A DNA stretch of 64,000 nucleotides. It comes from Brachionus rotundiformis. Its lineage: Eukaryota; Rotifera; Eurotatoria; Ploima; Brachionidae. The stretch covers positions 289,802 to 353,801 of the forward strand of contig JAESIW010000162.1 in the NCBI GenBank assembly GCA_016802295.1. The letters are read 5' to 3'. The number at the start of each line of letters is the position of its first letter. Positions within the stretch are counted from its first letter, which is position 1. The notes below the pieces were generated by a model. It did not search any database. It saw nothing but the letters and a program-made list of their open reading frames with translations, and had not been told where the DNA came from. Positions 46,979 to 58,324 of this stretch are shown here, piece by piece. A program made the position numbers and the translations under genes.

Positions 46979-47458
46979 AAAATTTTATATTTTTCATCAA
47001 TGATTTTAATGCATTTTATTAAATAAATATTATAGAATATCAAAAAAAAAAGGTTATTGCTTTTATCGTTAAGTTTGTTTTGTAAATTAGCTATCTTATA
47101 TTGGTTTATTTAGAAAAATTATTTTAATAACTTAATAGATATCTTTATCTGATAAGTTATTTGTTTTATACTATAAACAATTTACTCTCAAATAAAGAAA
47201 ATATTTATTTTATTTAAAAAAATATTAATAATTATTATGTTTTTTGAAATTTGGCTTCATTTTTATGTCACATATTTATAATATAAGAATAGTATGCTAG
47301 TTTACTTTTGTATATTTTTTTATTAAAAATAATTGTTAGTATTCTCAATACTTAACTTATATCCCAATTAAAAAAAAAAACATTTTATTCAAAATTTAAT
47401 AAATAATTTCGATTTAAATCATCTGGTCTTAAAATTACGTCACTATCAATCATAATTT
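46979..47458. other. Convergent spacer
   Basis: AT-rich with an AATAAA-type signal near 47022. No gene was seen. Confidence 0.5.
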
Positions 47459-48842
47459 TTAATTGGTATTTATTTGCGACGCTAGAGCTACACGTGACCA
47501 TTCCGGTTCACTTTGCTGAATTTTCTCAATAATCAAATTAACCTGAGTGCACAAATTTTGCATTTGCTTGTTCCATGTTGGCAAACATTGTGGCACTAAA
47601 GAACATAAATTAAAATAAGCATAAATAAATCTTATTTTTTGTTTTTTTTTCTTATTAACAACCTCCTAAGTGGACAATAGAACCAATTTGATCAATATAG
47701 CCATTCATTCTTTCCTCAGATATCATTTGGGAGGCTATTTTTTCTGCCTTTTGTGCCGATATATCCAACAAATTGCCAAGTTCATTGAATCTAATATTGT
47801 TGTAGAGTTTGCTAGCAGCTAACAAGTTGTGCTCAATGACAGCTCGGTCGAGCAGCGTGGATCCGTCTGCAGTAGTTGCTTTCTGATGTGGTTGAAGAAT
47901 AGACTCGAATTCTTTGACTTGATCAGATCTGATTATGCGTTCAAGGTACATTTTTTCCAAAATATTGAATGCTGGCAATTTCTGACAGCGTTCATCTTTG
48001 AACAAAGTTGCTAGTAGACGCGAACGCTGCTTACCAGCTGGTGCAAGAACTGTACAATTTAAGGCACTGTTGAGAGCGTGGCTCTTTTCTGGTTCAGATA
48101 GACGGCTGTTGAGCGACAACTCGTAATACTTGGAGGCTGCCTCGACAAATTTTCTCTTAAAGTCCCATATTCTGGCCTGGGCAGCTCGGTACTTGATCTG
48201 CAGTGATAGATCTTTGCTATCTTTTTCTAACGCTGCCGCTCGGCTCAGGTTTATTTCAGCTTGAGTCGAGTCGGCTTCTTGCAAAAAAAGCTCCGCTATT
48301 TTGATATAAGTTTTAAGCTTAAAATCATTCTGGTATTGTCTAGCATTAAATTTAGATATTTTTTTCATTCTAGATAATAAATATTTATTACTTTTGAGAA
48401 GTTTCCAATGGAATGCCTGCTAGAACATTGGCAGCTTGTCTGAAATCATTTTCCGATTCATAAATTTCGGCCAGTAGTTGCCTAAAATTGGTCACTTGGT
48501 CCTCGAAAGAGATATTTCGAGGCTGAATTTTGGCCAAAGCATAGTTGGCTATCTGCTTGGACTCATCGTTTGCCAATTTTGGTAATATAGTGCACAAATC
48601 GCTAAATATCTGTCTTGAGACAACCAAGCCAACATTTTCATTGATCAGCAAGTCTACCAAGCTCTTCAATTCTTCTAATCTTTCACCGCTTTGAACTACT
48701 TGATCCAAAAGATTTTTATATCTTTTATAAATTCAAAATTGACTTGACATTTAAGAAGACTTATAATACAATACTTGTCAATTAGCTCTTTGTGAGACAG
48801 ACCTTTTAAATTTAGCAAATTTGGTGCTGCATTTTTAATCAT
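47459..48842 (-). CDS. CSN4: COP9 signalosome subunit 4, 403 aa
   Basis: Four exons join in frame: 48842-48775, 48721-48392, 48339-47663 and 47595-47459 (1212 nt). CSN4 is a PCI-domain subunit of the complex that deneddylates cullins. Strong matches over the full length: ENVGLVVSRQ, LAKIQPRNISFEDQV, VLAGIPLETSQKQYQNDFKL, GKQRSRLLATLFKDERCQKL, HQKATTADGSTLLDRAVIEH, ASKLYNNIRFNELG, AEKIASQMI. The last exon gives LPTWNKQMQNLC and EPEWSRVA, which close the protein. An alternative acceptor 48 bp upstream would add 16 residues; I chose the one that restores SQKQY. Length equals that of animal CSN4. It is head-to-head with pyridoxal kinase. Confidence 0.95.
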
Positions 48843-49029
48843 TTTGTTATCTTAAAAGATAAAAAAATACAACTTTGGTCTTTTTTTGAAAAAAATTCAC
48901 ATGTTTATGCATTTTATTAAGCAAAAAAAACATTAAAATTGTTTTATGTCTACGATACTCATACGAGTTGAAGCATTTTTTAATTAGTTTTTTTTTTGAT
49001 GTTATTTGAATTGGTATAGGTTAGAAGAT
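48843..49029. promoter_or_regulatory. Bidirectional promoter, CSN4 / pyridoxal kinase
   Basis: Only 187 bp separate the two start codons, so both transcription starts must lie here or inside the coding starts. No TATA box was recognised. Confidence 0.6.
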
Positions 49030-50292
49030 ATGTCGATTGGCAAAGTTTTCTCCATTCAGTCCCATGTGGTACACGGTTATGTTGGAAATCGGGCTGCTGT
49101 TTTTCCAATGCAAGTAAGACTTTGCCATAAAAATTTAAGACTATTTTACTTTTTGTCTTAGTTGCTAGGTTTTGAAGTTGATTTTATAAATTCAGTACAG
49201 TTTTCCAACCACACTCAATACAAATGCTTCAAAGGACAGTGTTTAAACGCCGACCAATTGGAAGAATTGGTCGAAGGTCTTAGGCAAAACGCTCTTCTAG
49301 AGTACTCTCATTTGCTTACAGGTAAATAAAATCATGCAACTAAGCAAAAATGGTCTAAACTTGTTCATGGAAGGATACGTGGGAAATCCAACATTCTTGA
49401 ACAAGCTTGGAGACTTGATCCAAGAACTTAAAGCCAAAAATCCTAAGTTAATTTATTGTATGAATATTAAATTAAAAAATAAAGGAAAATATTTGATTAA
49501 AAATCTAATTTTAGTATGTGATCCAGTAATGGGAGACAATGGCAAGCTAGTAATTTTTTGGTAATAAAAAAAATTTAATAGATTTTTGTTGGAAAATTTT
49601 CAAGTATGTATCAAAAGATTTGATTGATATTTATGTTGATAGGATACTTCCACTAGCAGACATCATAACCCCAAATATCTTCGAATTAGAGTAGATATTG
49701 TACTAAATTTTATTAATTTATTTTAAAAAAAATATTAACGATTAAAGAGTAATTTATGGAAAAAAAATTGGAAGTACAGCTGATTTGTTCAAAGCCATTG
49801 ATCATTGCCACTCGAAAGGTGTCCAAACAGTAATCATCTCTAGCAGTAAACCATTTGAAAATGGCCATAAGGAAAAGCTAGTGCTTTATGCAAGCTCAAA
49901 GACTGATAAAGATATCATTCGAATCGAGTTTGATCAGCTGGCTGGGACGTTCTATGGTACTGGCGATGCTTTTGCGGCTATGTTTTTATCTTGGCTAACC
50001 AAATTAAATGACCTTAAAGTATTTTAAACGTCTTCTAAAATATATTTAAAAAGTGTATTCATTTATTGTGTAGAGTGCTTGTGAGCATACCATATCTGCA
50101 ATGCTGCACATTTTAAAGCGAACCAATGGTATTTTAATTAATTAATGAATGAATATGTAGATAATTTAAATTTTTTTTTAAGAAAGTCGAACTAGTGACG
50201 ATGAACTTTTGGAGATAAAATTAATTCAGAGCAAAAATGATATTGAAAAGCCTGAGATAATTGTCAAAGCAGAACTTTTGGCAAAAAATTAA
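49030..50292 (+). CDS. PDXK: Pyridoxal kinase, 294 aa
   Basis: Eight exons join in frame: 49030-49113, 49162-49321, 49374-49457, 49515-49549, 49605-49690, 49748-50018, 50074-50128 and 50183-50292 (885 nt). The enzyme phosphorylates pyridoxal, pyridoxine and pyridoxamine with ATP in the cytosol. Motifs: VFSIQSHVVHGYVGNRAAVF, DFINSVQFSNHTQY, YLCDPVMGDNGKL, LPLADIITPNIFELE, and the catalytic FYGTGDAFAAMFLSWL. The end matches the family: IQSKNDIEKPEI. Several exons are under 90 bp, yet all junctions keep frame. The loop after VMGDN is short compared with vertebrate enzymes. Confidence 0.95.
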
Positions 50293-50420
50293 AAAATTTT
50301 TTAATACTTTTTATATATATGTATTAGTTAATTTTTTGTTAAAATAAAGATATTTAGAGTTATATATTTTTGTTTATTTTTATTTATAAGATAAAATCTC
50401 AAATTTTTTAGAATACAATT

Positions 50421-53253
50421 TTAATTCAAATAAGATTTGATAAAAGGATCAAGTGACGGATTTCTGCCTCGGAATCTTCTAAACATTTCATTAGCATGCA
50501 ATGACGAACCATTTTTCAAGTATGTCTCACGGTATCTTTCACCAACTCCTTTGAGCTTGCTCTCATTATCAAAACCAACATCGTCAAATGCTTCAAACAA
50601 ATCTGCACTCAACATCTGAATTTAAAATAATTAATTTAATTAATCAAGTTAAAGTTCTACTAGCATTACGTCAGACCAAATTAGGGAATAGTAATTGCAG
50701 CCAAAATTTTCACCAAAAATGCCCGAAAACTGACAAGGCCTAAAGTCATTGTTGTTCATTTTGACTGACATGTATTTTGGCCACAACTCTTCCATCACTT
50801 CGTACCAAAATTTTTCACTTATATGGCACTCAATATCAAAAGCGCTCAAAAATGTCTGCTTCATGAGCTCGAAAGTTTTGAATTTTTCTTCAGCTAATAA
50901 AATTTATTTTTTCTCTTTTTCTTATTTAATTTATTAATACAATACCATTGACTATTCGGCTTAAAACTTCATCTGGTATGCTATCACCATTTTTATTTGA
51001 GCTTATTTTCTTCATTACTTGTGGTACATATAAAAATCGACTAAAAAGCTTGTTGGTCAAATGAAGTGCATCTGTTTCTGTAAGACTTGTGTCGGACAAT
51101 TCGGAATATTCGGTTTTAGTGAGTAAGGTATGGACTATGCCGCCAAACTTGGTAATTTTTTTTTACAATGTGATAAAAAAATACTAAAATTTCAAATATC
51201 CATTTAAAATTTGTGAAAAAATAACTATAGATATTTGACTTTATTTTTATATATTTTTTGTTAAATTTTTGATCTTAAATTACCTCATAAAATAATTTTT
51301 TCACTTGACTTAAAGTCAAAGTACTGAATTCACCAAGGTTTCTTACATTCATGTTCAAGTAGACCAAAGGTTTACTACCTGTAATCTCACTTGAGTCTTA
51401 ATATTTTGAAAAGTTAAAAAATAACTAATAAAGCTTTTTCATTAATTACTTCTGCCTGTATATGACCAAATATTATCTATTTTTAGATTACGTATGAACG
51501 GATCTATGACTAAATGAGACAAAATCTGTCCATTTTCGTCCAATACTTGGTACACTTCGACACTGGGATCCCATAATCTTTCCCTAAATGAATCATCTTT
51601 CTTTTTTTTTTAATTAGAAAATCAAAATTTTAATCTCAAATTAATTTCTCAATCACTTTAAATTGAACATTGAACAAATTTTTTGTCAAATCGAACAGTC
51701 CATTTAGAACCTTCTTAAAGGGAAAATATTCTCCTAATTTATTATCATCAATACTTTATGAAAAAAAAAAATATAAATATTTTTTTAAATTATTATCATA
51801 ATAATTACGCATATTTTTCACTAATATATCTATTTTTCCAATAATCAATGTCAAAGCTTTCAAATTGAGTCAAATTTCCGTGATTAGCTGAATATTTTTG
51901 AAGCATATCCAACTCTCTGTCAGCAACTGGTTTTACATTTAATTTAATTCTTTACATTTTTTTTTCGAATAAAATTAATTTTAATAAATAAATGATAAAA
52001 AAATAACCAGAATACCTTTCGAATAAATCAATAACATTATCTACTTTGACCGCAGCCTTATTTTCTATGATCAGCTCGGCAAAATTCTTGAATCCATACA
52101 AATTGGCCTGCTTGGTTCTGTACTCTAGCAAGCCTTTGATTATCTCAGCGTTGTTTGTCTGAAATTGTTCATTAAGATAGGACGCTCGCGAGTAATAGGC
52201 CTCGAAGAGCGTTTTGCGTAGGGTCCTATTGCCACAATTCTTCATGAACGACTCGAACACCTCTTCATTAGGTATTACTGTCCACGGTCCTTTATCCGGA
52301 TTTGTTCTTTGACCAAAAATAAGAATTTACTCTATTAGGATTTAACTTACCGGTCATTGGCAATTTTTTTCTTTATTTGTAGCGGAATTTCGCTCAAATT
52401 CATTTGGTTCGATATCCTAAGCTCAAACTTTTTGTTTGCGTGGTTGAGTCTATGCTTGAACAAGCTCTGTTTTTCTTGTATCTTGCTATTCAGCTCTTGG
52501 CAAATTTTGTATTCGGCATCGGTCAAATTTAGACCATTTAGGACACAATTTCTAATTGAACGCTCAATTAGTCGATGCTGTCCGTCATTCATTAAATGTT
52601 TCTCAGAATTTAATTCCTTTTTTTTTCTAATTTAAACTCATTTATTAAAATTAATTGGAAAAAAAACTTTTAAAATTTTAAAAAATGATCTATTTGTCCA
52701 TCTATCGTTCTTGGTCAAGTTTACTTTGTAATCCAGCTAAAAATGTTAATGATAGATATATAACAATAGATTTATAAAAATGTTCCATTTACTTTTAAAT
52801 AACCAGTGTGGTATTTAGAATAGGGATAAACGAAGGACAAGTGGCGAGCTGTTTTGAAAGCGTAGTCCAGTTGTACCATTGATTTCTCAATCGGATTAAA
52901 CAAATTATCAAAATTTTTCTCATAACTTTGCTCTTTATCAAATTTTCCCATAACATCATTAAATTCAGTATCAAAATTTACGATTAATTTTTGCACACCA
53001 GTCTGTACCTTATTGGGAGTTATTTGGTTAAAGTCTGGTATAGGGTCATTTCTCATTATTTCATTAGTTTCAGCAGTGTCCGACGGTATTTCGGGTAATC
53101 TTTTATTAATATAATTTAAAATTTAAATTATCTTTTATTAATTTTTAAATTATACAAAAAATAATAGTTTGTTCTAAATGAGTTTTTGTTTGTAAGGGCT
53201 CCAAATTTGAGCATTTGTCGGCCTTTGGTCAACTTGCCACTCATTAAGCTCAT
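50421..53253 (-). CDS. Oligopeptidase A-like M3 protein lacking the zinc site (pseudopeptidase), 711 aa
   Basis: Twelve exons join in frame: 53253-53156, 53099-52793, 52736-52668, 52616-52351, 52306-52016, 51949-51809, 51753-51657, 51600-51450, 51378-51284, 51147-50946, 50893-50670 and 50615-50421 (2136 nt). The fold is that of M3 peptidases of the oligopeptidase A group: LRKTLFEAYYSRAS, YGFKNFAELII, RLWDPSVEVYQVLDENGQIL, YLNMNVRNLGEF, FGENFGCNYYSLIWSDVMSA, EMFRRFRGRNPSLDPFI. The active-site helix, normally HEFGH, reads LFYEFGGIVHTLLT, and the third ligand (Glu in VELPSQ) is replaced in DALHLTNKL. All three zinc ligands are thus lost, while the rest is well kept. The basic N-terminus may be a mitochondrial signal. 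The exon 3/4 junction is the least certain. Confidence 0.88.
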
Positions 53254-53409
53254 TTTTATTGATACAAGTTTTTAAATTAATTTTTTTTAAATTATTTTTG
53301 AAATATTTCAGAGTTATATAATAAATTTTTATTCTTTATACCATGCATATTTATTTTTAATATTGAGCAGATTTTATTAGCATAAATTAATTTTAAGTTT
53401 GGCAGTTTA
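53254..53409. promoter_or_regulatory. Bidirectional promoter, M3 pseudopeptidase / FBXW2
   Basis: 156 bp of AT-rich sequence between two divergent start codons. No motif was recognised. Confidence 0.6.
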
Positions 53410-55220
53410 ATGGTAAACAAAATGGAATGCGAAATAGATAAAGCTTTTTTAAGCCTATTGAAAGCAGATTCAAAAAGGCGTCAAAAGTTTTTCATGGATT
53501 ATCTCAAGATTTGTGAGCCCAGAGACATAATATTTGTAGAAAAGAGCCTAGCCGATTACAAACGCGACTTTTTTGCCTTCCTTCCCAACGAAATAATCGA
53601 AATCATTATCGGCTTTCTGGATTGGAAAAGCTTGCTCAACTGTTGTTTGGTAAAAAAATCTTTGCCTATTTTTGTCTTTTTTTAAATTTTTTTTCAGGTA
53701 AGCAAGACTTGGAATGAAAAGATAAGCTTTAATTTTAATACATTCTGGTACCAAACATGTCTGAGACATTTGCCCATAAATTTAATAGAGCAGAGCGACT
53801 TCAACTCGAGCCATGTAGAGAACAATTACAAGGAAATGTTTGTCCGAATAATGAGACAGTCCAGCAAGCTAGAACAAGGAGAATTTTTCAAGTCATCAAG
53901 CTTCGGACCTGTTGAGATAGAAGCCATATCAACTTACAGAAATATTATAGCAACTGGTGAGCCTAAGATTAATAGTCTATTAACAAATAAAATTAATAAT
54001 CAATATTCCCATAATCAAACAAAATATAATCATATTTTTTACTAATTAATATTAAAGCCACACATGTAGTTAAATTTTGGACAATTGACAACTCACAATG
54101 GAGCTATCAAAAGACACTTACTTTGCAATCAAGAGCCCAAAAGTTTAAATTTAATGACAAATATTTGGTAGCAAGTACCTATTTTATGACCCTTGGTTTG
54201 TATTCGTTGGAATCGTATCAGTTTCTCTACGAATACACTGGTCATACTTGTTCGGTGACAGATTTTACTATTGATGATGGACTGAAGTTGATTGTGTCTG
54301 GTTCGGCTGATGGCACGGTTAAATTTTGGCCCATGCAGCCGGAAGAACGAGCCCAGTCGGTGATTAACAAGCCTATAAAGACCATTAGCAATTTGGAATG
54401 GATAGCTAACATAACCATCAGCCATTATGCAAACAACGAATACCTGTTGGTCATTTTAGGCGCAAATTGTCTATGTTATGTCAATTTAATAGAAAAAATT
54501 GACGACTTTGTTGATCCAAATGAACCAAATGCTCAAAATACTTTTAGATTTAGATACAATTTAAAGATATCAGAAGAGTTTATCAAATTTATTGATATGG
54601 AGAATACTTATGATACAAATGATGAAAGTGTTTTAATAAGTAATAAAAGCTGGTTTAATCTTAAAGATAAAGTGTTGACTTTATTTTTAATCACTGACAA
54701 TAATTGCGCTCAAAATAGAAAAGTGTTTTGCCAAAGGTATTTTATTGAAAAAAATATTAAAGATCAATGCTTCGATGTAGAATTTATGGACTCGCCTTTG
54801 GACGAAAAAAGTCTTGAATTTTTGAATAAAAGACTTCTCAATGAGTATGGAATTGGTCAATTTGAGATTATATCTTTTGGTCTAAAGTAAGAAAAAATAG
54901 ATAAAAATTATATTTAGCTTTAAAAATTATTTTTTTTATTTAGCTTCTGTTTACTTGTTGGTCAAGATCATTCGTTCTATTTGGCTAATCTAAAATCTAA
55001 ATTAATCAATAAGATTGATTCACATTTTAACATTGATCCTAATCAAAAATTTTACAGAATTTTACTAAACAGTATTCAGGAGCAATTTATTTTGAAAGAT
55101 AAAAATTGGTTAAATGGCTTTATACTAGACACCGAAAGTTGTGCGCTAAAGAAAAATTCTTTTCCTTTGGTTTTTTATTCATCTAGACGCAATGAATGCT
55201 TTGTAATTCAAGCTAATTAA
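53410..55220 (+). CDS. FBXW2: F-box/WD-repeat protein, FBXW2-like, 534 aa
   Basis: Four exons join in frame: 53410-53649, 53698-53956, 54058-54886 and 54944-55220 (1605 nt). It is a substrate-recognition subunit of an SCF ubiquitin ligase. An F-box lies at about residues 54-90 (FFAFLPNEIIEIIIGFLDWK, then CCLVSKTWNE). The following region reads RIMRQSSKLEQGEFFKSSS, as in FBXW2. WD-type repeats follow; the clearest is YTGHTCSVTDFTIDDG with IVSGSADGTVKFW. Outer repeats are degenerate. A second ATG four codons downstream could also serve as start. Confidence 0.87.
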
Positions 55221-55442
55221 TTTATTTATTAAAAAATAAAATGTATATTTAATTTTTATTTTAAGATTTTAGTTTATTCAAAGTCCCAAATAAATTATTT
55301 TATATAAAAAAGAAAAAAATGTTTTTATTTGATAATTATTAAAAAAATTAAAAAAAAAATCAATAATTTAAATTTTTTTATTTTTAAATTTGATAAAATA
55401 AAAACCACGTTTTGCCTTAAAAGTTTAAAATTAAAAATATAT

Positions 55443-56675
55443 CTAATCGGTTTCAGTTTCTTTAGTTTGAGAGTGTGTTTCGTCATTATCATTTCGGTTT
55501 AGTGTCTTGTAAATAGATAATGCCTTTGAATTAAAAAAATTTAAAATCAATTTTGGAATCATATTTAAATTTATTTAAATTTAATTTACTTGTGTTACCA
55601 TGCTGTTCACATTGGAAATATCACCCGGCATAATCACAGTGTTATTTGTTTTGGCTAACTTACCAAATTCACTTACATACTGCTGTGCTAAGAAAAGACT
55701 AGCTGACTGCTCTCCTTTCTTAAACAAAAGATAAAAACTTATTTAAAATTAAAGATTCTATACATTTTGTTTTAATGATTCGGCAACTAATTTTATGGAA
55801 TCGGCTTTGGCCTGAGCTATCCTCATCAATGCTTCAGCTTCGCCCTGAGCCCGGTTAATTTGTTCAAGCTGATTAGCTTCAGATACCAAAATTTTGGATT
55901 TTTTCTCTCCTTCAGCCTTGTTAATGCTGGCTTCTCTAAGACCTTCGGATTCAAGAATAGCAGCTCTCTTTTTTCGTTCTGCTTCAACTTGCATTTGCAT
56001 AGCTTCTTGCACTTTTTCTGGTAATTTTACATCCCTAATCTCATATCTAAGACAATTGATGCCCCAAGCATTGGCTGCTTTGTTGATCGACTCAACAATG
56101 GCAATATTTAAAGACTCACGTTCCTTAAAGACTGAATCAAGAACAATTTTGCCAAGCTCAGATCTCATCGTGGTCTGGGCAAGCTGTGTAATCGCATGCT
56201 CAGCATCATCTACTCCATAGGAAGCAAGATATGGATCGAATATTTTCAAATAGAGAACACCGTCTAGTTTAAGAGTGACATTGTCTTTGGTAATTGCACT
56301 TTGAACTGGTATATCAATTACAATTTCTTTAAGGCTCTGTAGGTATTTTACTTTATCAACTACTGGTATCAAAAAATTTAAACCCTTTTGATAACTGATA
56401 ATAAATTTTATAAAAAAAGTTAAATATGTTTTTACAGGTGACAATATTTTATGAAATTTTCCCATTCTTTCTATGACCCATGCTTCTTGTTGAGGCACAA
56501 ACAGAACTCCCAAGTTAATTGGTGTCGCATTATTTGTGTAACTGGCCGATAAAATTTCGCTTTGGGTGCTAATTCTTAAAAGCTGATTGGAATAGAAAAA
56601 TTTATTTTTCAATTTATTAAAATATTGTACTCTTGGAAAAAATTTCCCAGTCCTATTAAGCAATATTCGGGACAT
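55443..56675 (-). CDS. STOML2: Stomatin-like protein 2, mitochondrial, 356 aa
   Basis: Four exons join in frame: 56675-56436, 56384-55764, 55718-55590 and 55523-55443 (1071 nt). STOML2 is an SPFH/prohibitin-family scaffold of the mitochondrial inner membrane. The first 40 residues are basic and fit a presequence. Matches: VPQQEAWVIERMGKF, GLNFLIPVVDKVKYLQSLKE, SAITKDNVTLKLDGVLYLK, AITQLAQTTMRSELGK, RYEIRDVKLPEKVQEAMQM, QQYVSEFGKLAKTNNT. The first intron (56435-56385) is 51 bp without a stop in frame, so its retention would insert 17 residues; conservation (ILSP/GLNF) shows it is normally removed. Confidence 0.95.
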
Positions 56676-57180
56676 TTTATTTATCTGATTTAATTTAAAT
56701 TTTATTAAAAATCAAAAAATTATTATTCAATATTTCAATAGTAAATTTTTTCTTATATTCTAGTCAACTTCATAAATTTCTTAACAAATTATCAAATTCT
56801 TGTTCAGTTTACAATTGCTCGTATAGGTTTAATATTAATATAAGAGATATTGTATCATTATTTAATTTTTTTTTAATAAATTTTATATTTTTAAAAATTT
56901 CAAAATTAAGATTTTAAAATTAAGAACTACTATAAAATCTTAAGAAATGAAATTCTAATAATTTGACTTCATCAATGATAAAAATTTTTATAAGTTACCA
57001 TTAATATTAACTCGTACATAAAACTTAATTTAGTTTGTTTAGTTTTATTTAGTTTATTTTATTCAATTTTTATACCCTTTTTAATTAATTAGAACTAAAT
57101 TATTTTATAAAAATATATCTATCCTTGAATCAATTGTTTAATTATACGTAATTTATAAATCTGAAATTAATTAATTTTAT
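56676..57180. other. AT-rich spacer before element copy 4
   Basis: No gene was seen. The last about 30 bp resemble the start of the right arm (ATTAATTAATTTTA). Confidence 0.45.
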
Positions 57181-57655
57181 GTCACCCTCCTCTTTTCGCA
57201 ACCGGGCTTGGGACCGGCTTTGGCAGAGTTATGACGGCGTCTTTCCCTAAGAAGCCAGTGGGACGTTCATCATAAACAGCGCCACTCATCCGAGCACAAG
57301 GCTGCGAACTCGGCTACTATTTAGACTAGCTTGGAACCACAAACCAAGCGACTTCTCTCTTTCAATTGAGATAAAGTCTTAACTTAAGGCTTCCAAAGTT
57401 ACGTACTATCTGCAGAGGGTCAGCTGTACAGCAGATTCTCGCTCCTTTCGGATTCTATACTGGGAGATGGTCGAAGCCAGCGGCGCCCTCATACGACAAG
57501 ACTTGGACAAAGACCCGTAGGCCTATGTACCCGCCATACAGCTCTTCTGCAGACTACGTGAAAGACCACATGCACATACGATGCATGTGGCTGCCACCAC
57601 CCTCCTCTTTTTTCATCAGGGCTTGGGACCTGCGGATCGGCAGAGTTATGGTGAC
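57181..57655 (-). mobile_element. Twister-flanked retrozyme-like element, copy 4
   Basis: 475 bp on the minus strand, closely matching copies 1-3. Both ribozyme blocks are intact by eye. The internal stem reads GACTTTATCTC/GAGAGAAGTC here. The left arm follows at 57656-57790. Confidence 0.85.
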
Positions 57656-57910
57656 TAAAATTTTTTAAATTTTTTTTATTATAAAAATTTAAAAAATTAA
57701 ATGACTTAAAATGACCAAAATGATATCCTATTTATACCCTTTTGACTACATGACTCATTCAAACCAATTTAGCTAATTTAACTTACTTATATAACTTTTG
57801 ATAAAAAGACTTAAAATTCAAAATGTTTAAAAGTGAAATTACTGGTTTTAATTTCCTGAAATCAATGGCATTCATTTCATTTTGGATACATGACTCATTT
57901 AAATCAATTT
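57656..57910 (-). repeat. Left arm of copy 4
   Basis: More diverged than in the other copies, but TATTTATACCCTTTTGACTA is intact. A second degraded unit (ACATGACTCATTTAAATCAA) follows at about 57889. Confidence 0.65.
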
Positions 57911-58324
57911 AAATTATTTGATTAATGAATATTTACTTATTTAGTGTTTTGTTTTCAATTTATTTATTTAAAAGAAAATATATTTTTCAAATAAATTTAA
58001 AATCCGATATCCCAAGAGTTTTGCTGATAGTATTTCACAAATTTAATTTATTCTAATTATTTTAATTATTATTAGTAATATTTTAATAGCGATTTTAATT
58101 TTTTGAAAATTTGTTGACAAAAAAACAATTTAATTTTAGGAAGTAATTTTATTTATTAATTAAAAAAATTTATTTATAAATTTAACAATAATTTGACACC
58201 AAAGAACTCATTTGTTTGATCCAGCAATCATTAATCGGTGAAAAAAAATAATAATAGAAAAAAAAGCGACAATAAAACCTAAATTAATTTACAAAATAAT
58301 AATTTTATAAAATAAAAATTGACA
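57911..58324. other. AT-rich spacer, CRTC 3' region
   Basis: No gene was seen. Confidence 0.45.
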
